Positions 1 to 8,482 are shown, numbered from the stretch's first letter. The stretch: 64,000 nucleotides of DNA from Pseudoalteromonas ostreae (GCF_018069805.1 NZ_JAGPYN010000005.1:124001-188000); one strand, 5' to 3'. Notes: generated from the sequence alone by a model not told the origin. Translations and numbers: made by a program.

Positions 1-430
1 TGGTGCGGCTCCGCCGGATCTAACTCTAATTGCGCGTGTTAAATCTCCGGATTATATTTACACGTACTTAAAGTCATTTTATAAAGATGAATCTCGTCCG
101 TTTGGCGTTAACAATATTGTTTTCCCATCGGTAGGTATGCCTCACGTTCTACAAGAACTACAAGGTTTACCAACGCCTATAACTGAGGAAGTAGAAGAAC
201 ATGGTCACACTGTGACTAAAGTTGTTCGTACTGAAACAGATGGGACTGGCGAAATGAGTGTAGACGAGTACGATCAAGCGGCTCGTGACTTAACTAACTT
301 CCTTGAGTACGTGGGTGAACCTTCACGTCTTGAATCAGAAGCGTTAGGTATCAAGGTTATCGGATTCTTAATTATCCTATTTATCTTGGCATTCATGCTG
401 AAGAAAGAATACTGGAGAGATGTTCATTAA
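1..430 (+). CDS. petC: Cytochrome c1 (partial, C-terminal part)
   Basis: This is the C-terminal 142 residues of an open frame that enters from before the window (reading frame begins at base 2). It starts within a GAAPPDL motif typical of cytochrome c1. A Met in the PSVGMPHVL segment is the likely axial haem ligand. The protein ends in one hydrophobic membrane anchor (about VIGFLIILFILAFML) followed by a short basic tail. Cytochrome c1 carries electrons from the Rieske protein to cytochrome c in the inner-membrane bc1 complex. The following sspA-sspB genes match the usual gammaproteobacterial order petABC-sspAB. The N-terminal haem-binding CXXCH lies outside the window. Confidence 0.93.
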   Translation, partial: GAAPPDLTLIARVKSPDYIYTYLKSFYKDESRPFGVNNIVFPSVGMPHVLQELQGLPTPITEEVEEHGHTVTKVVRTETDGTGEMSVDEYDQAARDLTNFLEYVGEPSRLESEALGIKVIGFLIILFILAFMLKKEYWRDVH

Positions 431-462
431 TTTTGAACATATTTAAAGGTAATTTTGCAATA

Positions 463-480
463 GGGGCTTAAGCCCCTTTT
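463..480 (+). terminator. Terminator after petC
   Basis: A perfect palindrome (ggggcttaagcccc, 463-476) is followed by a T-run, 33 bases after the petC stop. It separates the respiratory operon from sspA, though read-through is possible. Confidence 0.7.
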
Positions 481-509
481 GCTGTTTTTGTTATTTAATG
501 GAGGTAGGC

Positions 510-1136
510 ATGGCCGTAGCTGCCAATAAGCGCCCTGTAATGACCCTTTTTTCTGGTGCTAACTGTATGTATAGCCACCAAGTACGCATTGTACTTGCTG
601 AAAAAGGCGTAAGTGTAGATATTCATCTGGCTGAAAAGGACAACCTGCCAGAAGCACTTCATGAAATTAACCCTTACGGAACAGTGCCAACACTGATCGA
701 CCGTGAGCTTGGTTTATATCAGGCAAACATCATCATGGAATACCTTGATGAACGTTTTCCTCACCCTCCACTAATGCCTGTTTATCCGGTAATGCGTGGC
801 CGTAGCCGTTTAATGATGCATCGCATCGACACGGATTGGTACAGCCTTGCTGCAAAAATTTACGCAAATGGTGCAGAGTCTGTACAAGCGCGTAGAGAAC
901 TAACAGAAGCTTTACTTGCTGTTTCAGCCATTTTCACTGAAGCGCCATATTTTATGAGCGAAGAGTTTAGTTTAGTTGATTGTTACTTAGCACCACTGTT
1001 ATGGCGTTTACCAGAGCTTGGTATTGAGCTAACTGGTGCTGGTTCTAAAGAGATGAAAGAATACATGATCCGTTTATTTGAGCGTGAATCATTCCAAGCT
1101 TCTCTTACTGAAACTGAGCGCGAGATCCGTTTGTAA
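510..1136 (+). CDS. sspA: Stringent starvation protein A
   Basis: This is a 208-residue glutathione-S-transferase-fold protein without enzymatic function, an RNA-polymerase-associated regulator of stationary-phase and acid-stress genes. The N-terminal thioredoxin-like half contains LFSGANCMYSHQVRIVLAEKG and NPYGTVPTLIDRE, followed by the YLDERFPHPPLMP linker typical of SspA. An upstream in-frame ATG exists at 498. The ATG at 510 is preferred because the ggagg ribosome-binding site at 500-504 sits five bases before it and would lie inside the longer version. The stop overlaps the sspB start by one base, so the two are translationally coupled. Confidence 0.96.
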   Translation: MAVAANKRPVMTLFSGANCMYSHQVRIVLAEKGVSVDIHLAEKDNLPEALHEINPYGTVPTLIDRELGLYQANIIMEYLDERFPHPPLMPVYPVMRGRSRLMMHRIDTDWYSLAAKIYANGAESVQARRELTEALLAVSAIFTEAPYFMSEEFSLVDCYLAPLLWRLPELGIELTGAGSKEMKEYMIRLFERESFQASLTETEREIRL

Positions 1137-1576
1137 TGACGCCTAATCGTCCTTATTTACTTCGGGCTTTCTTTGACTGGATTGTTGATAATCAGTGTAC
1201 ACCGCATTTAGTGGTTAATGCTGATTTCCCAGCAGTGCAAATACCAACGCAGTTTGTCCAAGATGGGCAAATCGTATTGAATATTAGCCCATCAGCTGTC
1301 ACACAATTCTCAATGGATAATCAGCAGTTAAGCTTTAGTGCCCGCTTTGGTGGCCAGCCAATGCAAGTATACGTGCCAATTGGTGCCGTGCTTGCTATCT
1401 ATGCCCGCGAAAACGGTGAAGGCACTGTGTTTACTGCAGATGAGTTTTTAGAAGATGAAGACGAGTTTGCAGCTGAGTTAGGAAGTGTTGATATCGCAGA
1501 TGAATTATTATCTGACGAACCTGCACCAACTAAGCCAGAAAAGAAAAAAGGCTCGCACTTACGTGTTATTAAATAA
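1136..1576 (+). CDS. sspB: ClpXP adaptor protein SspB
   Basis: This 146-residue protein binds ssrA-tagged proteins and delivers them to ClpXP. The folded N-terminal domain (about 1-110) begins with RPYLLRAFFDWIVDNQ and contains the NADFPAVQIP and FSARFGGQP segments of the family. It is followed by an acidic flexible linker rich in Glu and Asp and a basic, hydrophobic C-terminal tail (GSHLRVIK) that is the ClpX-binding motif. It overlaps sspA by one base. Confidence 0.97.
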   Translation: MTPNRPYLLRAFFDWIVDNQCTPHLVVNADFPAVQIPTQFVQDGQIVLNISPSAVTQFSMDNQQLSFSARFGGQPMQVYVPIGAVLAIYARENGEGTVFTADEFLEDEDEFAAELGSVDIADELLSDEPAPTKPEKKKGSHLRVIK

Positions 1577-1592
1577 TATGTAATTGTTTGAT

Positions 1593-1619
1593 AAAAACCG
1601 CTGATTAAGCGGTTTTTTT
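1593..1619 (+). terminator. Rho-independent terminator after sspB
   Basis: The stem aaaaaccgct / agcggttttt with a five-base loop and a run of seven T starts 17 bases after the sspB stop. Confidence 0.88.
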
Positions 1620-1686
1620 ATGTCTGTATAAAAGTAGCTAAAAGGTAAAAGGCCGAGATGAAGCCAAGTAAAGTGTTTGGTTTCAG

Positions 1687-1986
1687 CGTAGGCGCGGCTT
1701 TATGCCGCGCAAATTGATTTATAAAATTCATGGCTAAAGCCATTTCCTACGTCGTGAGCTTGAGGTTGCTTTAAATCGGGGCTTAGAGCTGCGTAAGTTG
1801 CTGTGGTCAGCTAATTCCGCCTAAGGAGTTAGTATTGGTGTTTATGTTTGCGTAGGCGGGGCTTTATGCCGCGCAGGTGTAGTTAAAGTTCACGGGCGAC
1901 GAGAGGCGGGTTAAGGTTGATTTTTGTAGCAGCGGGTTTACCCCGCGTTTTTTAGTGAAGATGCGCGAGATAAGCTCCCGCCTACA
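1687..1986. repeat. Cluster of REP/BIME-like palindromic repeats
   Basis: The 469-bp gap between sspB and dolP (1577-2045) holds no gene. It contains three composite elements. At 1687-1751, cgtaggcgcggctttatgcc is paired with an inverted relative ending in cctacg. At 1851-1877, cgtaggcggggctttatgcc is followed by a weaker inverted half. At 1925-1986, tgtagcagcgggtttacccc is paired with an inverted copy ending cccgcctacag. Each half is a small GC-rich hairpin preceded by a GTAGG-like head, and the halves face each other. This is the layout of REP/BIME elements mobilised by RAYT transposases. No RAYT gene is in the window. Confidence 0.7.
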
Positions 1987-2045
1987 GGTATAGAAAACCT
2001 TGCGATATCAACTGCAAGGCTTTTAATTCCTAGAACCTGATACCT

Positions 2046-2612
2046 TTACAAATATTCAAACACTTTAATAACGCGTTCTACGCCCGATACATTACGTGCA
2101 ACACTTACAGCTGTGTTTGCTTCAGCATCTGATACTAAGCCCATTAAAAATACTTCACCATTCTCAGTCACTACTTTGATGTTGTTGCTACTGACGTTGT
2201 CGGTGGTGAGTAATTGTGTTTTTACTTTAGAGGTTAACCAAGAATCATGGGTCTGGGTGCTAATGCTAATGTTAGAACCAATACGAATTTGGTTATGTAT
2301 TTTGCGTATAGCAGGTAAGCCTTCAATCGTGCGCTGAGCTTGGTCTTTCATTTCTTGAGTTGCAACTTGGCCTATTAGCAATACAATGCCGTTAACGCTA
2401 ATCACGCTCAGATTGGCATGATCGGCAAGGCGAGGAATATCGTTTATTGCCACCTCAGCTTTGATTTCGATATTACTATCATCGATTTGCGAACCAAGAG
2501 TACGACGATCGTTGGCTGCGGTAACGGCACCAGCGGTGCCAGCGACAACAGCAGCAGCGCAGCCTTGTAATAATAGTACCGTACTAATAACAATTAGAGA
2601 TTGTTTCAACAT
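2046..2612 (-). CDS. dolP: BON-domain outer-membrane lipoprotein DolP (YraP)
   Basis: This is a 188-residue lipoprotein. The signal peptide ends in a lipobox LLLQGC with the lipid-modified Cys at residue 18. Two BON domains follow (about 45-115 and 122-188), each with the conserved V.V..G.V.L.G pattern, e.g. VVTENGEVFLMGLVSD. DolP binds anionic phospholipids in the outer membrane, supports envelope integrity and is linked to BAM function. The start codon overlaps the diaA stop by one base. The order lpoA-yraN-diaA-dolP is as in E. coli. Confidence 0.93.
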   Translation of the reverse strand: MLKQSLIVISTVLLLQGCAAAVVAGTAGAVTAANDRRTLGSQIDDSNIEIKAEVAINDIPRLADHANLSVISVNGIVLLIGQVATQEMKDQAQRTIEGLPAIRKIHNQIRIGSNISISTQTHDSWLTSKVKTQLLTTDNVSSNNIKVVTENGEVFLMGLVSDAEANTAVSVARNVSGVERVIKVFEYL

Positions 2613-3199
2613 TAGCTTTCTTCCTGTGGGAATAGGGTCAAGTCGACGAGTTCACTCAAACAATGAAGATTAACCAAGTGAGATTCTATGATGCGGCTCG
2701 GACGTTTTGACGGGACACGAATTTCGACATCATTGGCACCGAGTAAACCTACTAGTTCACCGCCATCATCACCAACCATAACAATAACTTTCATGTCTTT
2801 GGTAAGCGCGGCTTCGACTGCCGATATGATGTTTTTTTCGTTGCCATTGATTGCTAAAACCAATAGTAAATCACCTTGTTGAGCAAACGCTCGTACTTGA
2901 CGGGCAAAGGTTTCTTGGTCGTCACTTTGGTTACTTGGACCAAGATTGATATGTTCTTGTGACAGCGCAATTGCCGGTAAACATGGACGTTCGGTTTCGT
3001 AGTAGTTGATCAATACGCCTGCCATATGTTGAGCCAGCATGTGGCAGCTGGCAGTACCGCAACAAATCAATTTATTACCATTGATTAGGCTTTGCGCTAT
3101 AGTAAATGCAGCGGCTTCTAAGGCGCTAGGAAGTACTTCACCGGCGGCTATTTGCACCTGAATGCTTTCTGTAAAAATCTCTTTTATAGTATCTTGCAT
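2612..3199 (-). CDS. diaA: DnaA initiator-associating protein DiaA (SIS domain)
   Basis: This is a 195-residue SIS-domain protein of the GmhA/DiaA type. DiaA forms a tetramer that binds DnaA and promotes its cooperative loading at oriC. Visible features are the N-terminal helix pair, the GTASCHMLAQHMAGVL segment where sugar-isomerase relatives have GNGGSAADAQH, and LLLVLAINGNEKNIISAVEAA. The glycine-rich substrate loop is altered (CGTASCH), which supports a regulatory rather than isomerase role. Position between yraN and dolP supports DiaA over GmhA. Confidence 0.9.
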   Translation of the reverse strand: MQDTIKEIFTESIQVQIAAGEVLPSALEAAAFTIAQSLINGNKLICCGTASCHMLAQHMAGVLINYYETERPCLPAIALSQEHINLGPSNQSDDQETFARQVRAFAQQGDLLLVLAINGNEKNIISAVEAALTKDMKVIVMVGDDGGELVGLLGANDVEIRVPSKRPSRIIESHLVNLHCLSELVDLTLFPQEES

Positions 3200-3200
3200 A

Positions 3201-3575
3201 TTAAAATACGTTTTTTATCCAATTAAGTTGTTGCGATGTGCCGCCAGTTATTGCGACAAAGTCGATTCTTATTGCTTGATCACTAAGCTTTTTCGTTGCT
3301 AAATAATGGTAAATAGAGCGCTTTAAACGTTCTTGCTTTTGTTTACCTAAAGCGTGGATTGCTCCACCTTTAACATAGCTACTGCGAAATTTCACTTCCA
3401 CAAACACTAGCGTATTGCCATCGCGCATTATTACATCTAGCTCCCCGTAGGGGCAGTTATAGTTACGCTCTAGCGGGATCAACCCTTGCGTCACTAAGTA
3501 TTTTTGCGCTTGAAGCTCGTAATACTGGCCTTTCTCTCGGCTATTTTGCCACAGTTGTTTAAACCACGACATCAC
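3201..3575 (-). CDS. yraN: YraN family protein (UPF0102, endonuclease-like fold)
   Basis: This 124-residue protein has the UPF0102/YraN core: G..YE..A..YL...G...L.RN at the N-terminus, then GELDVIMRDGNTLVFVEVKFR, the E-V-K signature of the restriction-endonuclease-like (PD-(D/E)XK) fold. The exact function is unresolved; family membership and conserved position next to lpoA are clear. It ends one base before diaA begins. A second Met directly follows the first, so the start could be one codon later. Confidence 0.92.
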   Translation of the reverse strand: MMSWFKQLWQNSREKGQYYELQAQKYLVTQGLIPLERNYNCPYGELDVIMRDGNTLVFVEVKFRSSYVKGGAIHALGKQKQERLKRSIYHYLATKKLSDQAIRIDFVAITGGTSQQLNWIKNVF

Positions 3576-3602
3576 AACATCCTTGTTTTATATTGCTTTT
3601 AG

Positions 3603-5480
3603 CTACTCACTGTATGATCGGTTGGTAGCTGATTGCATAAATAATGGTAACGGCGCTGATGTTGCTAGCTGTACCGCTTGGATTTGTCTATTTTTGTATT
3701 GCGCCCAATTAAGTTGGCGATTAATTTGCCCATCACTGGTAATACTCAATTGACCGGTTAAACCATTAAATCGCTTACCGGGGAGCATGCTCAATTGTGT
3801 GATATTACTTAGCATAGCAACTGAATCATAGGCCATCGCAAATAAACGCTGACTTATATCTGCCTGCTCTGGCCACAGCGAATTATATTGCTGACGCAAG
3901 GCATGATCTTTTATTTGCCCACTCAGCATCCATGGTAACTCGGTAAAATACAAACCATCAAGATCGCCTTTATCGGTGCTATCGATTTGTTTGCTATGAC
4001 TTTTTGAGCTGGCATATAGTGGAATGCGATCAGCAAAGGTGCTCACATTTACATCTAAATAAGGTTTAATCAAGCGAGTTTCAATCGCATCACCAAGAAT
4101 ATAAATAACATCAATATCGCGACGAGAACGGGTTTCACTCTCTACTTCTTGTTTAAATAATGACTTAACGGTCGCAATGCGTTCTTTTGATTTATCAACT
4201 TCTAACAAGTTAACAATGGTTGTTGGCATATCTTTTTTATTATTATAAAGACCAACTTCAGGTGTGGTTTCACTATAGCGTTGCCATTGTCGGTTGAAGA
4301 AATCCACTAAACGCTGGCCTGAACTATTATTCGGCGCCAGCAGCATAGGTTTTTGATAACCAGCCGTTAAAAAGTGCTCAAGAGCTTGCTGTACTTCGTG
4401 TTCTGGATTAAGCGCGAAGAAGTAATGCTGTGGATACTGGCGCTCACCATCAAAAGTATTTAAGTGCAAAACCGGATAATCTTGTAATGTTTTGCTTGCA
4501 ACTAGCTTATCAATACTCGTTTTGAGTAACGGCCCAATTATAAAGTCAGGATTAATTTCGAGTAGTTTTTCAGAAAGCTCAGCGGAGCTAAGCATTTCAT
4601 CAATAAAAATGGTTTCACCAATAGATGCACTATCTAGTGCTGCTAACACGCCAGCTTTTAAGGCATCACCTAAGCGTTCATTAGCACCTGATTGGGGTAA
4701 TAAAACAACTAAGCGCTCAATATTCAGTGGTTCAGCAGCAATTAACTCAGCGGATTTTTTTGGCAGCACGGCGATTGCTGGATGGCCAGGATAACGGCGT
4801 TGCCAATTATTAATTGCTTGATCAAGCTCAACTGGAGCACTTAAATATACTTGGTGATAAAGTGCTAAGTTTACCCAGCCTTGTTGTACCACAGAGCCGC
4901 GATTAAAGCGTTCCAAAGCATACGACGATAATTGTTGTAAATTTTGCCACAGGTCTTTGTTGAGCTGTGAAATTGTTAAGTTATTTTTACTGGCTGTTTC
5001 AGAGGCGCGAAAAAAATATGGCATTGCTTGTTTTGGTAAATTTTGTGATGCGTAAATACTAGCGGTTAAATATTGATGCCAAGCAAAATGCTCGGGTTGA
5101 GTCAATTGGTTGTCTAAACTGGCTAGCATCTCAAGAGCGAGGGGGTTCTTGTTTTGTTGCATTTGCGCAAAAGCGATGTACAGTTTATTTTGCACTTGGT
5201 CGACGCTTGGAGTGCGTTCTAATTCAGTACTAATTTGCTCTAACAGCGGCCATTGTTGTTCTGCGATCGCAGCATCACGTGCACTATAAAGAAGTTGGAT
5301 TTTATCAGCGCCTTGGCGATTTAAGGCTAGTTGGTACATAGATTGTGCGTCAGTCGCTTGAATTTGTGATGCGCTATTAGCTGAACTGAGGTTTTCACTG
5401 GTTTTAGTCGGTTTTTCGGTTGTACTACAGGCCGATAACCCTGACAATATGATTAATAGACTAACAAGTTTAAGTCGCAC
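3603..5480 (-). CDS. lpoA: Penicillin-binding protein activator LpoA
   Basis: This is a 625-residue outer-membrane lipoprotein with a lipobox LSGLSAC (Cys18). LpoA stimulates the peptidoglycan synthase PBP1A from the outer membrane. The N-terminal half (about 45-245) is helical and TPR-like, for example LLYSARDAAIAEQQWPLLEQ. The C-terminal half (about 255-610) is a periplasmic-binding-protein-like domain beginning IERLVVLLPQSGANERLGDALKAG and containing YPVLHLNTFDGE. Length and architecture match the family. It is divergent from rsmI, as in E. coli. Confidence 0.94.
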   Translation of the reverse strand: MRLKLVSLLIILSGLSACSTTEKPTKTSENLSSANSASQIQATDAQSMYQLALNRQGADKIQLLYSARDAAIAEQQWPLLEQISTELERTPSVDQVQNKLYIAFAQMQQNKNPLALEMLASLDNQLTQPEHFAWHQYLTASIYASQNLPKQAMPYFFRASETASKNNLTISQLNKDLWQNLQQLSSYALERFNRGSVVQQGWVNLALYHQVYLSAPVELDQAINNWQRRYPGHPAIAVLPKKSAELIAAEPLNIERLVVLLPQSGANERLGDALKAGVLAALDSASIGETIFIDEMLSSAELSEKLLEINPDFIIGPLLKTSIDKLVASKTLQDYPVLHLNTFDGERQYPQHYFFALNPEHEVQQALEHFLTAGYQKPMLLAPNNSSGQRLVDFFNRQWQRYSETTPEVGLYNNKKDMPTTIVNLLEVDKSKERIATVKSLFKQEVESETRSRRDIDVIYILGDAIETRLIKPYLDVNVSTFADRIPLYASSKSHSKQIDSTDKGDLDGLYFTELPWMLSGQIKDHALRQQYNSLWPEQADISQRLFAMAYDSVAMLSNITQLSMLPGKRFNGLTGQLSITSDGQINRQLNWAQYKNRQIQAVQLATSAPLPLFMQSATNRSYSE

Positions 5481-5541
5481 AATGATTTCCCAATACGTTA
5501 ACGCGATTTGCTTATATTACTGACTGACGCAGGAGACCTCA

Positions 5542-6399
5542 ATGTTAAATGAGGAGAATTCACAGAAAATCGGCACTCTTTACATTGTAGCCACCCCAAT
5601 CGGCAATTATGACGACTTAAGTCAGCGTGCAATCGCGACTTTATCGCAAGTTGACTTAATCGCTGCTGAAGACACGCGCCATACCGGTAAGTTGCTAAGT
5701 CACTTTGGCATTAAGGCAAAAACCTTTGCTTTGCACGACCATAATGAAAAGCAAAAAGCGCAACAAATTATTGATCAACTTAATCAAGGTTTAAATATAG
5801 CACTAGTTTCGGATGCAGGCACGCCGCTAATTAGTGACCCTGGTTATGCGGTTGTTAATTTATGCCGAGAGCAAGGCGCACATGTCACACCCATACCAGG
5901 AGCATGCGCCGCCATAACAGCTGTATGTTGTTCAGGTTTACCAACAGATCGTTTTCAGTTTATTGGTTTTACCCCAGCAAAAAGCAAAGCTCGCCAAGAC
6001 TTTTTTATTGAAGCGGTTAATTCCAACATAACCAGCATTATGTACGAAAGTACTCATCGCATCATGGCAAGTTTAGATGATTTGGAGATAGCGCTTGGTA
6101 GTGAGCAACAAGTGGTGTTTGCTAAAGAGTTGACCAAAACCTTTGAAACATTTTTTAATGGCACAGTCAGTGAACTTAAACAGTTTTTAACCGACGATCC
6201 AACCAAACAGCGCGGCGAAATAGTGCTAATGTTGCCTGGTAATCCAAAGCAGGTTGATGATATTCCGCCAGAAGCACGTAAAATGTTGGCATTACTTGAG
6301 AATGAAATGCCAATGAAAAAAGCCTGCGGTATAGTGGCCGATTATTTTGGCATGAAGAAAAATGCCCTTTATAAAACAATTATTGACGAAAAAGGTTAA
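5542..6399 (+). CDS. rsmI: 16S rRNA (cytidine1402-2'-O)-methyltransferase
   Basis: This 285-residue tetrapyrrole-methylase-fold enzyme uses SAM to methylate the ribose of C1402 in the 16S rRNA P site. Signature segments are GTLYIVATPIGNYDDLSQRA near the N-terminus, AAEDTRHTGKLL, ALVSDAGTPLISDPGY (SAM site) and PIPGACA. A gagg-type ribosome-binding site is present at 5550-5554 inside the start region, but gcaggagac at 5530-5538 precedes the chosen ATG. It is divergent from lpoA over 61 bases. Confidence 0.96.
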   Translation: MLNEENSQKIGTLYIVATPIGNYDDLSQRAIATLSQVDLIAAEDTRHTGKLLSHFGIKAKTFALHDHNEKQKAQQIIDQLNQGLNIALVSDAGTPLISDPGYAVVNLCREQGAHVTPIPGACAAITAVCCSGLPTDRFQFIGFTPAKSKARQDFFIEAVNSNITSIMYESTHRIMASLDDLEIALGSEQQVVFAKELTKTFETFFNGTVSELKQFLTDDPTKQRGEIVLMLPGNPKQVDDIPPEARKMLALLENEMPMKKACGIVADYFGMKKNALYKTIIDEKG

Positions 6400-6407
6400 A
6401 TCTTTAC

Positions 6408-6435
6408 TGCACATACAATCCAGCTCAGGTATACT
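6408..6435 (+). promoter_or_regulatory. Probable rnpB promoter
   Basis: A -35-like tgcaca (6408-6413) and a -10 tatact (6430-6435) are separated by 16 bases. Start of transcription would fall at about 6442, at the first bases of the RNase P RNA P1 helix. The GC-rich stretch gcgcgcc between -10 and start resembles the discriminator of stringently controlled stable-RNA promoters. Confidence 0.65.
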
Positions 6436-6442
6436 GCGCGCC

Positions 6443-6801
<359 letters not shown>

Positions 6802-6822
<21 letters not shown>

Positions 6823-6866
6823 TTCAATAAAAAGCCCGCAGTTAACGCTGCGGGCTTTTTTGTGTT
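6802..6866 (+). repeat. Left attachment-site repeat (65 bp) in rnpB
   Basis: A perfect 65-bp direct repeat with 13825-13889. It covers the last part of the RNase P RNA (from cttatacggctgactc), the spacer and the whole terminator hairpin, ending gtgtt. Bases outside the repeat differ at once on both sides (cccgg before this copy, gttat before the other). Confidence 0.9.
6829..6861 (+). terminator. Terminator of rnpB
   Basis: The stem aaaaagcccgcag / ctgcgggcttttt is followed by T. It is part of the 65-bp repeat that recurs at 13825-13889. Confidence 0.93.
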
Positions 6867-6873
6867 AGATTTT

Positions 6874-6910
6874 AGCCGTCAGCCGTCAGCCGTCAGCCGT
6901 CAGCCGTCAG
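6874..6910 (+). repeat. Tandem heptamer repeat (agccgtc) about 5.3 copies
   Basis: Five perfect copies of agccgtc plus two bases start eight bases inside the island. The unit is not a multiple of three and no gene overlaps it. Function unknown; it is a likely variable-number locus. Confidence 0.9.
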
Positions 6911-6965
6911 AACAGATAAAGTGAGTTTCTAATTAAGTAGATCAGCACTTCATCCCCGCACTTAA

Positions 6966-7357
6966 AATCAAACCCAACGTCTTAAAACGAACAACGCAAA
7001 TAGTAAAACTCCTATCCATAAACGATTAATTGAGCTTGGTTTTTTAGAGTATGTAGATCAAGCGCAAGAACGTATTCTATATGAAATAACATCGGCTGAG
7101 AGTATTACTAGTTGGTTTGGTCGCTTGGTTGTCGAGCTTGAAATACCTAGTGTGAATGAATTAGATGAACTACGCAGCTATCACAGCTTTAGACATACGT
7201 TCATAAGTAATATAAGAAATAATCATTCGTTTGATCTTTCCCTGATTCAGCAAATAGTTGGTCATGAACTTTCAAAAGGTGGGATAACAGATAAATGCAT
7301 GGTGGAGCTAGTTTAAAGAGACTCAATGAAGTAGTAATGTCGTATAGGTTTTATTAG
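6966..7357 (+). pseudogene. Tyrosine recombinase (phage-type integrase) C-terminal remnant, frameshifted
   Basis: In the frame of 6966-7316 the translation reads like the C-terminal part of a tyrosine recombinase catalytic domain: QRLKTNNANSKTPIHKRLIELGFLEYV, then SYHSFRHTF (the H-x-x-R box) and QQIVGHE (the second conserved His). The N-terminal part including the first catalytic Arg is missing; a stop lies at 6963. Where family members have TDKY-MH, this frame reads TDKCMVELV and stops at 7314-7316. In the next frame from 7298 the expected continuation HGGASLKRLNEVVMSYRFY runs to a stop at 7355-7357. A small deletion therefore removed the catalytic Tyr region and shifted the frame. It is probably the element's own integrase, now inactive. 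Confidence 0.8.
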
Positions 7358-7488
7358 TGTGTAGCAATTAATAAACTTTTGTGTTGTGCATGCGCTATTT
7401 TTAAGATTAGGGTAGTATATACGTATTTATTTATCTCTACAGTAGTATGAGATTTTGTCATTTATGGAAAAGTGACTCAGGGGGGGTT

Positions 7489-8463
7489 ATGGCGAGTGGT
7501 AAACTATTAAGGTTGCTCGTTCAGTCAGGTGCTTCGGGTGATTCAAATGCATTTAAAAGTGCAACAGAACAACTTATTAAAGAAGAGAGAGCTAAGCAGC
7601 ATAATTTGCTTGCAAACGATCTAGAGCGGATTCTTTACGGTGACAGGGTCAGTCCGAATACTTCGGCGCATAATATTTTACCGCAGGCGCCAATTGATAA
7701 AGAGAGCGGCGTAGCTTTAATCGATATAAAACAAGCAAATCGTTCTATTAACGAGCTCATTTTAGAGAAAAGAACATTTGAAGTTATAGAGAATGTGCTT
7801 GAAGAGCACAGAAGAGAAGATGTTTTACGAAGCTATGGGATGATGCCAGCTGAAAAAATATTATTTTTTGGTCCTCCAGGATGTGGCAAAACGTTGTCAG
7901 CCGAAGCTATCGCTTACGAATTAAATCGACCGCTTGCGATTGTTAGGTTAGATTCTCTCGTATCGTCTTTTCTTGGTGAAACAGCGGCTAATTTAAGAAA
8001 AATTTTCGACTTTATTGAAAAGCATAAATTAGTTGTTCTTTTTGATGAATTTGACGCACTAGGTAAAGAGCGTGATGATGGTTCTGAGCATGGCGAATTG
8101 AGGCGTGTGGTAAATGCAGTACTACAAATGATGGACTCATATGATGGTAAAAGCCTTATTGTTGCTGCGACAAATCACGAACAAATACTTGATAGTGCTA
8201 TATGGCGTAGATTTGATGAATTGGTCGAGTTTCCATTACTCAGTAAAAATCAGCTCCAAAGCTTATTACAATTAAAATTGCGTGGTGTCAGACGAGACTT
8301 TGACTTAGATGACCCTGAGTTGAACAGTATGTTTTATGGTAATTCTCCAGCAATAATTGAGCGAATTATTAGGCGAGCTATAAAGAGAATGATACTAAAG
8401 CAGAACGAGTTCTTAACTATTCGAATATTAAAAAATGCATTTGAGCTAGAAAATAGAAAATAG
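7489..8463 (+). CDS. ietA: AAA+ ATPase, IetA-like (IetAS defence / plasmid-stability system)
   Basis: This is a 324-residue AAA+ ATPase with an N-terminal helical region (1-90). The ATPase core contains Walker A GPPGCGKT (128-135), Walker B LVVLFDEFDA (D186, E187), sensor-1 Asn229 in AATNH and an Arg-finger pair WRRFDE (R240/R241). The ATG at 7489 follows a run of seven G (7480-7486) acting as ribosome-binding site; a longer version from 7447 is possible. It is directly followed by a subtilisin-like protease gene. This two-gene pairing is that of ietA-ietS, known as a toxin-antitoxin stability module of Agrobacterium Ti plasmids and as an anti-phage system. In the stability module the ATPase is the antitoxin. 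Assignment is by domain pairing and order, not a search. Confidence 0.78.
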   Translation: MASGKLLRLLVQSGASGDSNAFKSATEQLIKEERAKQHNLLANDLERILYGDRVSPNTSAHNILPQAPIDKESGVALIDIKQANRSINELILEKRTFEVIENVLEEHRREDVLRSYGMMPAEKILFFGPPGCGKTLSAEAIAYELNRPLAIVRLDSLVSSFLGETAANLRKIFDFIEKHKLVVLFDEFDALGKERDDGSEHGELRRVVNAVLQMMDSYDGKSLIVAATNHEQILDSAIWRRFDELVEFPLLSKNQLQSLLQLKLRGVRRDFDLDDPELNSMFYGNSPAIIERIIRRAIKRMILKQNEFLTIRILKNAFELENRK

Positions 8464-8482
8464 AAAACAGAAAACAGAAAAC
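8448..8482 (+). repeat. Tandem heptamer repeat (agaaaay) across the ietA stop codon
   Basis: Five copies in a row, two of agaaaat then three of agaaaac, cover the last codons of the ATPase gene, its tag stop (8461-8463) and the intergenic space before the protease gene. A change in copy number would alter the ATPase C-terminus and the spacing to the next gene. Confidence 0.9.

Noticed and set aside
498..509. Start of sspA at the first ATG (498)
   Set aside because: The ggagg ribosome-binding site begins inside this version and is correctly spaced for the ATG at 510, whose product begins like known SspA proteins.
6873..6910. CRISPR-like array at the left end of the island
   Set aside because: The units are seven bases with no spacers, so it is a simple tandem repeat.
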